Below, piece by piece: positions 32,501 through 39,769 of a stretch of DNA of 64,000 nt. Below the pieces are notes generated by a model. The model was not told the origin of the DNA, did not search any database, and worked only from the letters and a program-made list of their open reading frames with translations. Within the stretch, counting starts at the first letter, position 1. The number at the start of each line of letters is the position of its first letter. This stretch comes from Roseiarcus sp963822215 (GTDB taxonomy: Bacteria; Pseudomonadota; Alphaproteobacteria; Rhizobiales; Beijerinckiaceae), in contig CAWGGX010000004.1 of the NCBI GenBank assembly GCA_963822215.1, forward strand, positions 248,001 through 312,000. The letters are read 5' to 3'. The translations under genes and the position numbers were made by a program.

Positions 32501-34891
32501 CTCAGAGGCGTCTTTTCGCCAGACGGTAAGTACGTAGGCACGGTCGGCATGGCCGCTCCCGACAAGTCGCTCCGGCCCGACAATTCCGTAAAGATATGGT
32601 CTGCATCTGACTTTGCTCCGATCGCGACTTTGTCCATGCCGAACTGGGCGCTCTCGCTCGCTTTCTCGCCGGATAGCGCTCGGGTCGCCGCCGGGGGCGA
32701 TGTGGAAAAAGTTCCGATCTGGAGCCTGCCGGACGGAAAACCGGTTGATCTCGTGGATCTTGGCTATTCCAATATCGGCTGGTTGAAGTTTTTGAACCAG
32801 GACACGATCGCTGCGCTCGGAAGCAAATTTCAAATCGTTTCTTTGGACCACCCGGAATCGAATACGAAACTGAATATTGGGGATGTCCGTTACGGCAATA
32901 TCGTCGCTAATACAGTTGGACAAGCAGCAAAATTTACTGAAACGCCAGGATTAACGGTGATCGATCCTACCGCCCGTGAGCAGACAACCAACTACCGTTA
33001 CAAGGACATAACCTTCCAATTGGCAGTGCTGGATAACACCGGCTCGCTCGTAGCGGGCCTCGGCAAGGACGAGATCATCGTATGGAAGCTTCCGCCGAGG
33101 ATTTCGTCTTCTTTCTCTCCCCCACAAGTTGACCCATCAAACCTCGAATGGTGGTATTTGTCGCAGGTAGGAACGCCCGTACTTGTCTACATCGAGAAAT
33201 CGAAACTGAACGTCGTCGTCGCGAGGAAAATGACGGAAGAAGCCGAGGTCCGGGAAACCTCATGGACTGCAGCAGGCCTTCGCTTCACTAGATGCTATAT
33301 TTCCGGCAATGGCAGGAGGATTGCCGTCGTTGCGTGGCGTGGCGATGGCTGGTCGGTCTCTGTCGCCGAGGTCGCGTCCGGCGCGCCCTTGAAGGAGATC
33401 GCTTACAGCGTTTCGGCGATTCACAATGTTCAATTTGATAAACTCGGCGATCACTTAGCGATTAGCTATCGCGACGGAACGATGGATTTATATTCCGCCG
33501 ATGGTGGGAAACCGATCGCACACTTGGACGTTCCCAAGACATTCGGTCAGGAGCGAGGCGCGATCTCGGACGACGGTCGCTACATCGTGCGAGCTGGTTC
33601 GGACCGCCAGTTGACACTGGTCGACAGCGCTACAGGGACGATGAGGATAATTTCGCTGGGCGGAAACGAGGATCTCGCTTATTTGAGTGCGCTCGGGGAC
33701 GTGTTCATTTATCAGGCCGACCACGGGCCGGCCGAAACGTGGGATGCTGCGAACGACCGCAGTCTCGGAAATTTTGCGCCTCCCGGTGACAACCTGACAT
33801 TCGTCGGCAGATCCGACTCCGGGGGAGGGCGTCTCGCCTACGCAACCGATAGCGGTTCGATCGTCATTTTGGACGCCGCTCAAAAGCAGCTTTTTAATTT
33901 GAAAGTGGCTGGGCGGCCCACCTCGCTCTCGTTCGGCGACACTGAGGACGTGATCTTGATCCAATTCGACGATCAACGCCTCGAATATTGGTCGCTCAGT
34001 CGCAAAATCAAACTCGCGCAGTCAACGCTGGGCGACATGGAAGGCGGCTTAACGGGAGATTGGCAGAGCAAGCGATTTCGTGCCGTCTATACGGACGCAT
34101 CGGCGCGAAACATTGCTATGCCATTTTCGGTTGGCCTCTGGCAGTCCCTTCTCGACGTGGAGGCAAAGTCACCAGGGGCTATCATCGACTATGGCCGCAT
34201 GGCCGCGCTCGAGCCACAAACGCGCGATCTAGCTGAACTCGCGGCAAATGCGGGCCCCGCACAGACATGCGACGCACTGGCCGCCAATCCCTTCGACCCC
34301 GCGCGAACGGCGTCGGGGGTGGCGTTCGACCTGTTGGATGCCCGCCGCGCTCTCGCCGCCTGTGAGGCGGCAACCCGCGTGGACGCAAATCCGAGGCTCA
34401 AATACGAATATGGCCGCGCGCTCGCGAAGGCGGGTCGCGCAGACCAGGCGAAGAAGGCGTACCAAGAGGCTGCCGCCTCAGGTTATCTTTACGGCAGCTA
34501 CATTCTCGCGGTTAATGCGCCCGCCAATCTCGAAGCGCTGAAAGTCCTCGCAGAAGAGGGCGTCGTTGTCGCGTATAGTGATATCGGAGAAGCGCATTAC
34601 AAGGCCCGCGACTACGAGAAGGCGTTGAGCGCCTGGAGCGAAGGCGCAGCCAAAGGCGACCCGCGGTGCGAATGGGATCTCGGGCGTCTTTCGGCCTCAG
34701 GCGTCGGCGGTCATTTTGATCTCGATGCGAGCTTGCTGCACTACGCGCGCGCTTCGATCCTGTTTCAGCGGCTCGGCGCTGAAAGCGAGGCCTTCACACG
34801 CGAACGCGGCTCGCTGGCTAGAAGCGTCTCCCCGGATATCGTCGAGCGGAACGTCCAAGCTGCCCTACGCGAAACGGACGGAAGACCATGA
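29600..34891 (+). CDS. DUF4062-STAND NTPase-WD40-like-Sel1-like protein, candidate defence/sensor
   Basis: A 1763-residue multidomain protein. Residues 1-150: DUF4062-like, opening SFRLFVSSPGDVRAERHRVE, a Rossmann-type domain found at the N-terminus of conflict-system proteins. Residues about 205-620: STAND NTPase with FPGLAAFEADRQAVFFGRD, Walker A LIGPSGAGKSSLLRAGL (about 249-265) and Walker B-like LLLGIDQAERLF (about 363), followed by winged-helix-like sequence. Residues about 707-733: one membrane span (IGLIVVGLLFLGAIVAGWL). Then an Ala/Gln-rich coiled linker to about 790, a degenerate beta-propeller (IKALAFSPEGRLLAIGYDDG, VTSLAFSRDAGKLLVTQFAG, ALSLAFSPDSARVAAGGD) to about 1500, and Sel1/TPR-like repeats to the end. 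Proteins of this plan sense a trigger with the propeller and oligomerise; a phage-defence role is inference from the architecture. Confidence 0.85.
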   Translation: MVDESFRLFVSSPGDVRAERHRVELVTQKLNREFQGRAKIEAVLWEDAYYSAHETFQAQIPEAAACDAVVAIFRARLGSPLPDRFPRLPTGEAYPSGTAYEVLTAIQARRSGAELPDIYVFRYPNPPSVTLDSADTADEIAQWEKLKRFFDAWFRNRAGEFLAASQEYASVDDLARKVEDCLRQWLARHGYTTQPQFWDRNLKGSPFPGLAAFEADRQAVFFGRDLAIDQAIGRLRRAGASGDRVPFLLLIGPSGAGKSSLLRAGLIPRIMVPGAIPEVDTWRSAVALTGSDPFLALAECLLAEPALGRELREGAFETKELLAKQLAADPDAALAPLRAALALIAERRRAELNYDAVRSVRLLLGIDQAERLFAEADPKTASAFAAFVAALVRGGFAYVVFALRSDAYAHFQAFGSLVALRDAGATFDLTPPGPAELEEIVTKPVAACVPALAFEEKDGGSLAAALVGDAKEGDTLPLLQMTLARLYSEEAARGDGLLRFADYRGMEAAVTETANEALDTLSTEARAELAALVRSLVRDVSVDPLTGTTVPVVEALNREEFETSSPTRKALVDAFVARRLLTTEGDAVSQRVRPVHDALMRIWPQAVEIVVENASLIHVRRILEPIVRDWGNASGLDKPTYLDISAVLLSGAQRLVRRFGEEVPKAMREFVVAATNRAQEREAREKADQERRIRDAEALATANRRIARRTGIGLIVVGLLFLGAIVAGWLAHIEAGRAGDAAQEAKAAAKEAQNQRDAAVVARKDAQDQRDSALMAQSLARGSEADALVSDGEAASASGKALLGLPNELLQLRRPFADQAVTALAKALASSQPVAVLSRTGEAAAFSDDSRRFAVAVSGAVEIYRTDTWALTAQIAGTRAGIKALAFSPEGRLLAIGYDDGRTIVVDGLTGEAKLPIAALANNSPVTSLAFSRDAGKLLVTQFAGMVLADLQGGAPRIIKPGHPGGVLRGVFSPDGKYVGTVGMAAPDKSLRPDNSVKIWSASDFAPIATLSMPNWALSLAFSPDSARVAAGGDVEKVPIWSLPDGKPVDLVDLGYSNIGWLKFLNQDTIAALGSKFQIVSLDHPESNTKLNIGDVRYGNIVANTVGQAAKFTETPGLTVIDPTAREQTTNYRYKDITFQLAVLDNTGSLVAGLGKDEIIVWKLPPRISSSFSPPQVDPSNLEWWYLSQVGTPVLVYIEKSKLNVVVARKMTEEAEVRETSWTAAGLRFTRCYISGNGRRIAVVAWRGDGWSVSVAEVASGAPLKEIAYSVSAIHNVQFDKLGDHLAISYRDGTMDLYSADGGKPIAHLDVPKTFGQERGAISDDGRYIVRAGSDRQLTLVDSATGTMRIISLGGNEDLAYLSALGDVFIYQADHGPAETWDAANDRSLGNFAPPGDNLTFVGRSDSGGGRLAYATDSGSIVILDAAQKQLFNLKVAGRPTSLSFGDTEDVILIQFDDQRLEYWSLSRKIKLAQSTLGDMEGGLTGDWQSKRFRAVYTDASARNIAMPFSVGLWQSLLDVEAKSPGAIIDYGRMAALEPQTRDLAELAANAGPAQTCDALAANPFDPARTASGVAFDLLDARRALAACEAATRVDANPRLKYEYGRALAKAGRADQAKKAYQEAAASGYLYGSYILAVNAPANLEALKVLAEEGVVVAYSDIGEAHYKARDYEKALSAWSEGAAKGDPRCEWDLGRLSASGVGGHFDLDASLLHYARASILFQRLGAESEAFTRERGSLARSVSPDIVERNVQAALRETDGRP

Positions 34892-35139
34892 ACCCCGCTC
34901 TCCTGACAAACGCGTCCGCCGCGGCGCGCGCTGGCCCGTCGCCATCACTTCATCCGACCTTCGCTGACAATGCGCGTATCAAAGCTGTGGCTGCCGATAT
35001 GCTCGTGACAGGAACGATTCGGTCGGCGGCTGTTTCCCCTCGCAATGGAATGACGGCGTTCGCCCGGATGCAGGTCCCTGCCGAGGCGACCCTCTTTGAA
35101 CCGCTATCCGCCCTTCGCGCCGGTTCGGGGTGCTCCTGA
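34888..35139 (+). CDS. Short ORF coupled to the STAND gene, doubtful
   Basis: An 83-codon frame whose ATG overlaps the STAND stop (ATGA), the only argument that it is translated. It reads MNPALLTNASAAARAGPSPS at the start and has no recognisable domain. The second half runs into intergenic sequence that looks like a dispersed repeat (the other strand there resembles spurious hypothetical proteins known from related genomes). It may be an accidental frame. Confidence 0.25.
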   Translation: MNPALLTNASAAARAGPSPSLHPTFADNARIKAVAADMLVTGTIRSAAVSPRNGMTAFARMQVPAEATLFEPLSALRAGSGCS

Positions 35140-35557
35140 AAGCGTGCTTTGGGTAGACTCTTCGCCTACGGGCAATGCCCGCTTTGCTGTCGCCTTGCTC
35201 GACCCGAACCAAATGCGCAAGCTGCGTCGGTCCCATTTGCCCGGTCATTCTCGGCAGCGCCTGCAGGGCATTGAAGGCGCTTGCCATCCCCAACAATTTC
35301 GGCGGGGAAAATTACGAGGAAAAAATCGAGAAAGTGGTTGTGGTGATCCGTTAAAATTCGAGGGGCGCTCCGAATTACGCCCCCGGGGGTCGAAAATAGG
35401 ACCCCTCCGTCGCACGAGGGGGAGGGGGGTGCTCGAAAATTCGGTCCGAGGGTCTACGGAGGGTCGCGGTCCGCCGTTGCTGAATGGGGCCTTCGTCACA
35501 CGCCCAATTGACGATCATCAGGCCAATCGAGCGGTTCCGACGGCCGCTCGCGTCGGC
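35140..35557. other. Intergenic region, no gene seen
   Basis: About 420 bases between the STAND gene and phage remnants. There is a low-complexity G-rich patch around 35380-35440. Open frames here are of poor quality. No repeat family was assigned. Confidence 0.35.
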
Positions 35558-35757
35558 CTACTGTTTCCGCTCCGGATTGGGCGCATGCCCCTCGATCCGA
35601 GGTGCAGACCTCGCGGCGCGGTCCGCCAGGGTGAGGGCAACGGCGAGTCGCTGCGCCGCTTCCAGTGCGGTCGGGTCGCCGCGCACGTTCACCACGCCGG
35701 CTTTGATCCCGTTGGAACCCGGCACGACGCCATGCGGTCCGGCTCCTGCGACTAATC
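35558..35757 (-). pseudogene. C-terminal remnant of a phage terminase small subunit (second copy)
   Basis: The minus strand reads KAGVVNVRGDPTALEAAQRL then AVALTLADRAARSAP and stop at 35558. The same pattern (TQVNVVGAAQETALDAARRL, AFAIEKAARAAPLLEA) ends the terminase small subunit remnant at 36914. The fragment lacks its front and has a stop two codons upstream. It is a decayed relative, left on the far side of the resolvase gene. Confidence 0.5.
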
Positions 35758-35760
35758 AGA

Positions 35761-36124
35761 CGGGAGGATGATCGCGTTAGTGACGGTGCGGACCTTGGCA
35801 GCCGCACTTGCAGGTCGGATGGTTACGTGGCGCTTGTATCGATCGACCACAATCAAGCCGCCGGCCGAGTTGAACCTTGGTGGTCCCGCAGATGGTGCAT
35901 ACACCGCCCCTCTGCGTGCGGTCTCTGGGAGTGAGCTAGCCGAAGCAACATTCGGCCCCGCAGCGAGCCTCAGACTGCCAATACAGAAAACCCTATCAAA
36001 GACCGCCACTCGAGCGGCCCGGAAACACTGAGGTCGCCCGCCGCTTTGCGATCATACTGAAATCAGTTGATTGTTGTATATCTGACGCGTTACGGTCAAA
36101 CTGCTGCTGGGGGAGGGACTGACC
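35761..36124. other. Upstream region of the resolvase gene
   Basis: A GTG-initiated minus-strand frame of 85 codons (35752-36009) covers part of it but has no ribosome site and no known features, so it is not called. The last 80 bases before the resolvase are AT-richer and likely contain its promoter and possibly its recombination site. Confidence 0.3.
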
Positions 36125-36754
36125 ATGAACGGACACGCCGCCACCAAGACCGCCAAGGCCCGCATCCGCTGCGCGATCTATAGCCGCGTGAGCACGGACC
36201 ACCAGACCACTGAGAACCAGGAGCGCCAGCTTCTTGAACGGGCTGAGCGCGCTGGCTGGGAGGTCGTGAAGGTCTATACCGACCATGGGGTGAGCGGGTC
36301 GAAGTCCGGCAAAGACCGCCCAGCGTTCGAGGCCATGCGGAAGGACGCGGCCAAGCGCAAGTTCGATGTGATCGCCGCGTGGTCGGTGGACCGGCTCGGC
36401 CGCAGCCTCCAGACCCTTGTTGAGTTCCTGTCCAACATCCACGGCTACGGGGTGGACCTGTACCTCCACACGCAAGGCGTTGACACCACGACGCCCGCGG
36501 GCAAGGCCCTGTTCCAGATGATGGGCGTCTTTTCCGAGTTTGAGCGGGCCATGATCCAAGAGCGCGTCAAGTCGGGGCTGGAGCGCGCCAAGGCACAAGG
36601 GAAGAGGTTGGGCAGGCCGCCCATCGACCCTGAGAAGGAGGCTGCGATCCAGTCTGATTTGCGCGAGAGGAAGGCCGGGATCGTTAAGCTCGCCTCGGCC
36701 CATGGCGTCGGCGTTGGAACGGTTCAGCGGGTCAAGGCGAGCCTAAACGTTTAG
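36125..36754 (+). CDS. Serine recombinase, resolvase/invertase family
   Basis: A 209-residue recombinase. The catalytic domain starts RCAIYSRVSTDHQTTENQE with the nucleophile Ser in YSRVSTDHQ (about residue 23), then VKVYTDHGVSGSKSGKDRPA, DVIAAWSVDRLGRSLQTLVE (conserved Arg residues) and GVFSEFERAMIQERVKSGLE. An HTH follows (AGIVKLASAHGVGVGTVQRV). Length and layout fit small resolvases/invertases rather than large phage integrases. A strong ribosome site (GGGGGAGGGA) precedes ATG 36125. It lies between two terminase small subunit relics, so it probably came with phage or plasmid DNA. Confidence 0.9.
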   Translation: MNGHAATKTAKARIRCAIYSRVSTDHQTTENQERQLLERAERAGWEVVKVYTDHGVSGSKSGKDRPAFEAMRKDAAKRKFDVIAAWSVDRLGRSLQTLVEFLSNIHGYGVDLYLHTQGVDTTTPAGKALFQMMGVFSEFERAMIQERVKSGLERAKAQGKRLGRPPIDPEKEAAIQSDLRERKAGIVKLASAHGVGVGTVQRVKASLNV

Positions 36755-36913
36755 GGACTGCGACACAGGGTGCGTGACGCGTCTGCGCCTTGCTGCCGGT
36801 CCGAATGCGTCCGGCCATTGCTTCCCCATCTCAAGCCCCTGATCACGACGAGTTGCGCCCGTCGCCGGCGAATGGACCGCCATCGGTCAGCGCCCCGCCG
36901 ACCCAGCTTGGCT

Positions 36914-37664
36914 CTACCCCTTCCGCTCCATTTCCAGCTCACCGGTCGCCCTAGCCTCCAGGAGCGGCGCAGCGCGCGCGGCCTTTTCGATGGCGAAGGC
37001 GAGCCGGCGCGCCGCGTCTAGCGCGGTCTCCTGTGCGGCGCCGACCACGTTGACCTGAGTGTTGTTGATCGTGGTCGAGCCCGAGGACGCCCCGTCCGGT
37101 TGCGTCATTCCGAGGATCTTCGCCAGCAGGGACAGAGCTTCCAGCTTCCCATTGGTATCGATTCGGACGGTGGCTCCAATCCCTCTTGACCGTCCGCGAC
37201 ACGGCCTTCACCGCGCTGCGCTGCGCCTTCGCGAGGTGTTTGCTCGGGGTCAGTTCCAGCCGATCCTTGTAGCCGATGAGGTTGCCGTGCTCGTCGAAGA
37301 CGGGATCGCGATCCCACTGCATCAAGTCGCCCGGATCGACGTAGGCAATGGCCTCCAGCTCGCGGATCAATCTGAGGCGCGCATCCTGTTCTTCTTTGAT
37401 GCCGGGCGCTCGGACGCGCGCGTCAGACTCGATCCGTTCCGCCAGCAGCCACCTTATCCTGGCGTCGACATCCGCCGAGCATCGGAGCTCACGGCGAGAG
37501 GCCGAGTTCCCGGCGTAGCCAGCTTCACGGTATGCTTGGTCGACGTTGACGCCGCGGGCGACCGCCTGGGCGAAAAGCTCCCGGGGAGGATGCTTGAGCG
37601 GGAGCGAAGCCGGATCTTGGCCTGGCTCAAGTGCGATCGGTTTGCGACGGCGGTTCGGCACCAT
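36914..37664 (-). pseudogene. Phage terminase small subunit, frameshifted
   Basis: From ATG 37664 (behind GGAGG) the protein reads RELFAQAVARGVNVDQAYRE and AGYAGNSASRRELRCSADVD, the HTH start of terminase small subunits, which bind phage DNA for packaging. It continues ARLRLIRELEAIAYVDPGDL, the family centre. Near 37185 the frame changes; the true tail (GATVRIDTNGKLEALSLLAK, TQVNVVGAAQETALDAARRL) is one frame over and ends at 36914. No large terminase or other phage genes are adjacent, so this is a prophage scrap. Confidence 0.72.
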
Positions 37665-38335
37665 TTGGCCTCCGAGAGACGAACGACAGTGTCGCATACA
37701 TCTAACGTGAGATTGCGGAGTTGTCTTGCCGGGCAGCCTGATCGTGGGATGTTCGCGGACATTGCGCGGAAGTCATTGGCGGGCGTGAATTGCCTGCGTG
37801 ACGGGCCGCAGCCGGTAACGAGCGATGACCGCGCGCTCGGCCACAGCCGTTTGGTGTGTCCCTCAAGGCGCCTCCTCATTTGCGGCCGTCGCTTGCGGCC
37901 CGGGCCGTAGGGGCTGTGGCTGGGTGCACTATGGAACGTATCAAGCACGAGTTCCCAAAAGACTGCTACCGCATTGCTACCCAACTCGGTGCGACACCGT
38001 GGGATAGGAGAGGGTGCGCAGACGCGAAATCGTTTGATTGCAGGAGCCAACCAGGACAACGAGGGACGCGAAGATACCAGGGCAACCGAATTTCAAGACC
38101 GCTGCCTTGAGCCGCTCGGCCGACCCGCGTCGCGCTTAGTGTCTGTCCTTGGGACGCAGCAAGCTCTTCGCTGACGTTCCCGCAGCAATGGAAAGGAGGA
38201 GCAGCTTTTCAGCGCGACCGATTTTCCGTCGGCTGTTTTTCAAAGCGTGGCGACATAGTGGCGACATTGCCGCCGCGGAAAATCCGAGTGCAGTCTCGAA
38301 AGACAGATAATCTATTTATCATCAGATATTTAGGT
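37665..38335. other. Intergenic region between phage scrap and tRNA-Gly
   Basis: About 670 bases with no convincing gene on either strand. The final part near 38240-38335 is AT-richer and abuts the 3' end of the tRNA, the usual place for integration of phage or islands. I found no copy of the tRNA 3' end elsewhere in the window. Confidence 0.4.
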
Positions 38336-38409
38336 TGGAGCGGGCGAAGGGAATCGAACCCTCGTATTCAGCTTGGAAGGCTGCTGCTCTACCATTGAGC
38401 TACACCCGC
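38336..38409 (-). tRNA. tRNA-Gly (anticodon TCC), CCA encoded
   Basis: A full cloverleaf on the minus strand: acceptor GCGGGTG pairs with CGCCCGC (one G-T pair), D-arm AGCTCAATGGTAGAGC, anticodon loop CTTCCAA with TCC, T-arm GAGGGTTCGATTCCCTT, discriminator T followed by genomic CCA. It reads GGA (and GGG by wobble) glycine codons. The phage scrap and resolvase lie on its 3' side. Confidence 0.95.
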
Positions 38410-39000
38410 GCCGGCGCGCCCGGTTTTTGCCAAGGCGGCGCGCGGGTTTCATGGCAAGCCCGGGCCGCGAAGTCAATGCGATGCGCGCGATGGCTGGACC
38501 GACGCCCGTAGCATGATTTCTGCTTTTTACATAGATGAGGATTTTTCTTGTATTAATCAGGAAAATCACCTAAGGTGTGAATTCGACCTGAAAGGGATCC
38601 CCGCGATGACCGCGGCGGCTGTCGTCCTCCTCCAGCCCCTCGGCCGGAGCGGCGGCAGGCGTTGCGCACATAGTCCTCGCCGTCCCCCTTGCCTGCCTGC
38701 GAAAGGCGCATAACTGTGAAGCCGCCGGCCGCCGCGACCCATTCGGCCGAATTTCTCGCCTGCAAAAGTCGCTCCAGGTGCTTGAAAAGGCTCAAAATGG
38801 ACTCGGAACCGGAAAGGCGCGTTCAATCCAGCAAGACGCTATGGGCCGCGGCCTCCCCGGCGACCGGGCCCCCTACCCCTTCCAGCCCCCACCATAGGGC
38901 GCCCGGAAGGACGCCCGTCTGTCGACGGGCTATCGGGGGCGGGAGTGCGCGCGACGCCTCACAAAATAGCTTTGCCCGATTGGCCTGGTCGGCGGCGCTC
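38410..39000. other. Upstream region of the esterase gene with a family-B-like repeat
   Basis: At about 38870-38945 lies CCGGAAGGACGCCCGTCTG and TCGACGGGCTATCGGGGGCG, related to the variable part of the repeat at 59220-59270. Short minus-strand frames at 38553-38826 have only TTG starts and are not called. The long plus-strand frame upstream of 39001 crosses this repeat and is not counted as part of the esterase. Confidence 0.4.
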
Positions 39001-39603
39001 ATGGCCATTCTAATGCTGGCTTTCGCCGCGCCGGCTTCGGCCCGGACTCTCAAGCTCGTGGCCCTTGGGGACAGCTTGACGGTAGGCTACGGCGTCGCGC
39101 CCGGCAAGGCGTTTCCCGACCAGCTCGAAGCGGCCCTGAAGGCCAAGGGTTGGGACGTGACGATCGACAACGCCGGCGTCTCCGGCGACACGGTGGAAGA
39201 CGGCCTCGCCCGCTACGACTGGTCGGTTCCCGCCGACGCCGACGCTCTGATCGTCGAGCTCGGCGCCAACGACATGCTGCGCGGCCTCAAGCCCGAAACA
39301 ACCAAGACAGCGCTTTTGGCCATGCTCGATCGTGCCAGGGCGGCGCATCTGCCGACGTTACTCGCCGGCATGCGCGCAGCGCCCAATCTCGGGGCCGATT
39401 ACGACAGGACATTCGACGCGATCTATCCGGCGCTTGCCGAAAGCGCAGGGGCGATCCTCTACCCGTTCTTCCTCGACGGCGTCGCCGGCGATGCGACGCT
39501 CAACCAGCCGGACGGCCTCCACCCGACAGCGGCGGGCGTGGCGGTGATCGTCGAACACATGCTTCCATCGGTGGAGGCGCTGCTTAAGCGGGTGAACCGG
39601 TAG
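39001..39603 (+). CDS. tesA: TesA-like arylesterase / lysophospholipase (SGNH hydrolase), exported
   Basis: A 200-residue SGNH hydrolase. A signal peptide (MAILMLAFAAPASA, a TTG at 38980 would lengthen it) precedes the four family blocks: VALGDSLTVGYG (nucleophile Ser, block I), NAGVSGDTVEDGLARYDW (Gly, block II), VELGANDMLRGLKP (Asn, block III) and QPDGLHPTAAGVAVIVEHML (Asp-x-x-His, block V). It should hydrolyse acyl esters or thioesters in the periplasm. The start is uncertain because the longer frame runs through an intergenic repeat. It often faces an ABC transporter gene in relatives; that neighbour is absent here. Confidence 0.85.
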   Translation: MAILMLAFAAPASARTLKLVALGDSLTVGYGVAPGKAFPDQLEAALKAKGWDVTIDNAGVSGDTVEDGLARYDWSVPADADALIVELGANDMLRGLKPETTKTALLAMLDRARAAHLPTLLAGMRAAPNLGADYDRTFDAIYPALAESAGAILYPFFLDGVAGDATLNQPDGLHPTAAGVAVIVEHMLPSVEALLKRVNR

Positions 39604-39639
39604 CGTGAGATGATCTTGGGTCGCGCCGTCTTACCCTCA

Positions 39640-39727
39640 CCCTGCCGCGTCGCGGCTTCCCTCTCCCGGCGGGAGAGGGGTTCCCTTCCCCCTCGGGGGA
39701 AGGTGGCCCGAAGGGCCGGATGAGAGT
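39640..39727. repeat. Interspersed repeat family B, copy 2
   Basis: Reads ACCCTCACCCTGCCG, then CCCTCTCCCGGCGGGAGAGG, CTTCCCCCTCGGGGGAAGG and TGGCCCGAAGGGCCGGATGA. Its three hairpins between convergent genes (tesA and the calpain-like gene) could end transcription from both sides. Confidence 0.7.
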
Positions 39728-39769
39728 CTGCAGCGATTTGCAAGGCGGCAAACTCGGCGCGGCGACGCC

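Noticed and set aside
34979..35296. A 105-codon minus-strand frame resembling frequently annotated hypothetical proteins
   Set aside because: Such proteins come from translating dispersed intergenic sequence; no start context or domain supports it.
35558..38409. A complete prophage
   Set aside because: Only terminase small subunit relics and a resolvase are present; no large terminase, portal, capsid or tail genes and no att duplication were seen.
38553..38826. Two overlapping minus-strand frames with protein-like stretches upstream of tesA
   Set aside because: Both have only TTG starts without a ribosome site, and the region also carries repeat-like sequence; evidence is too thin.
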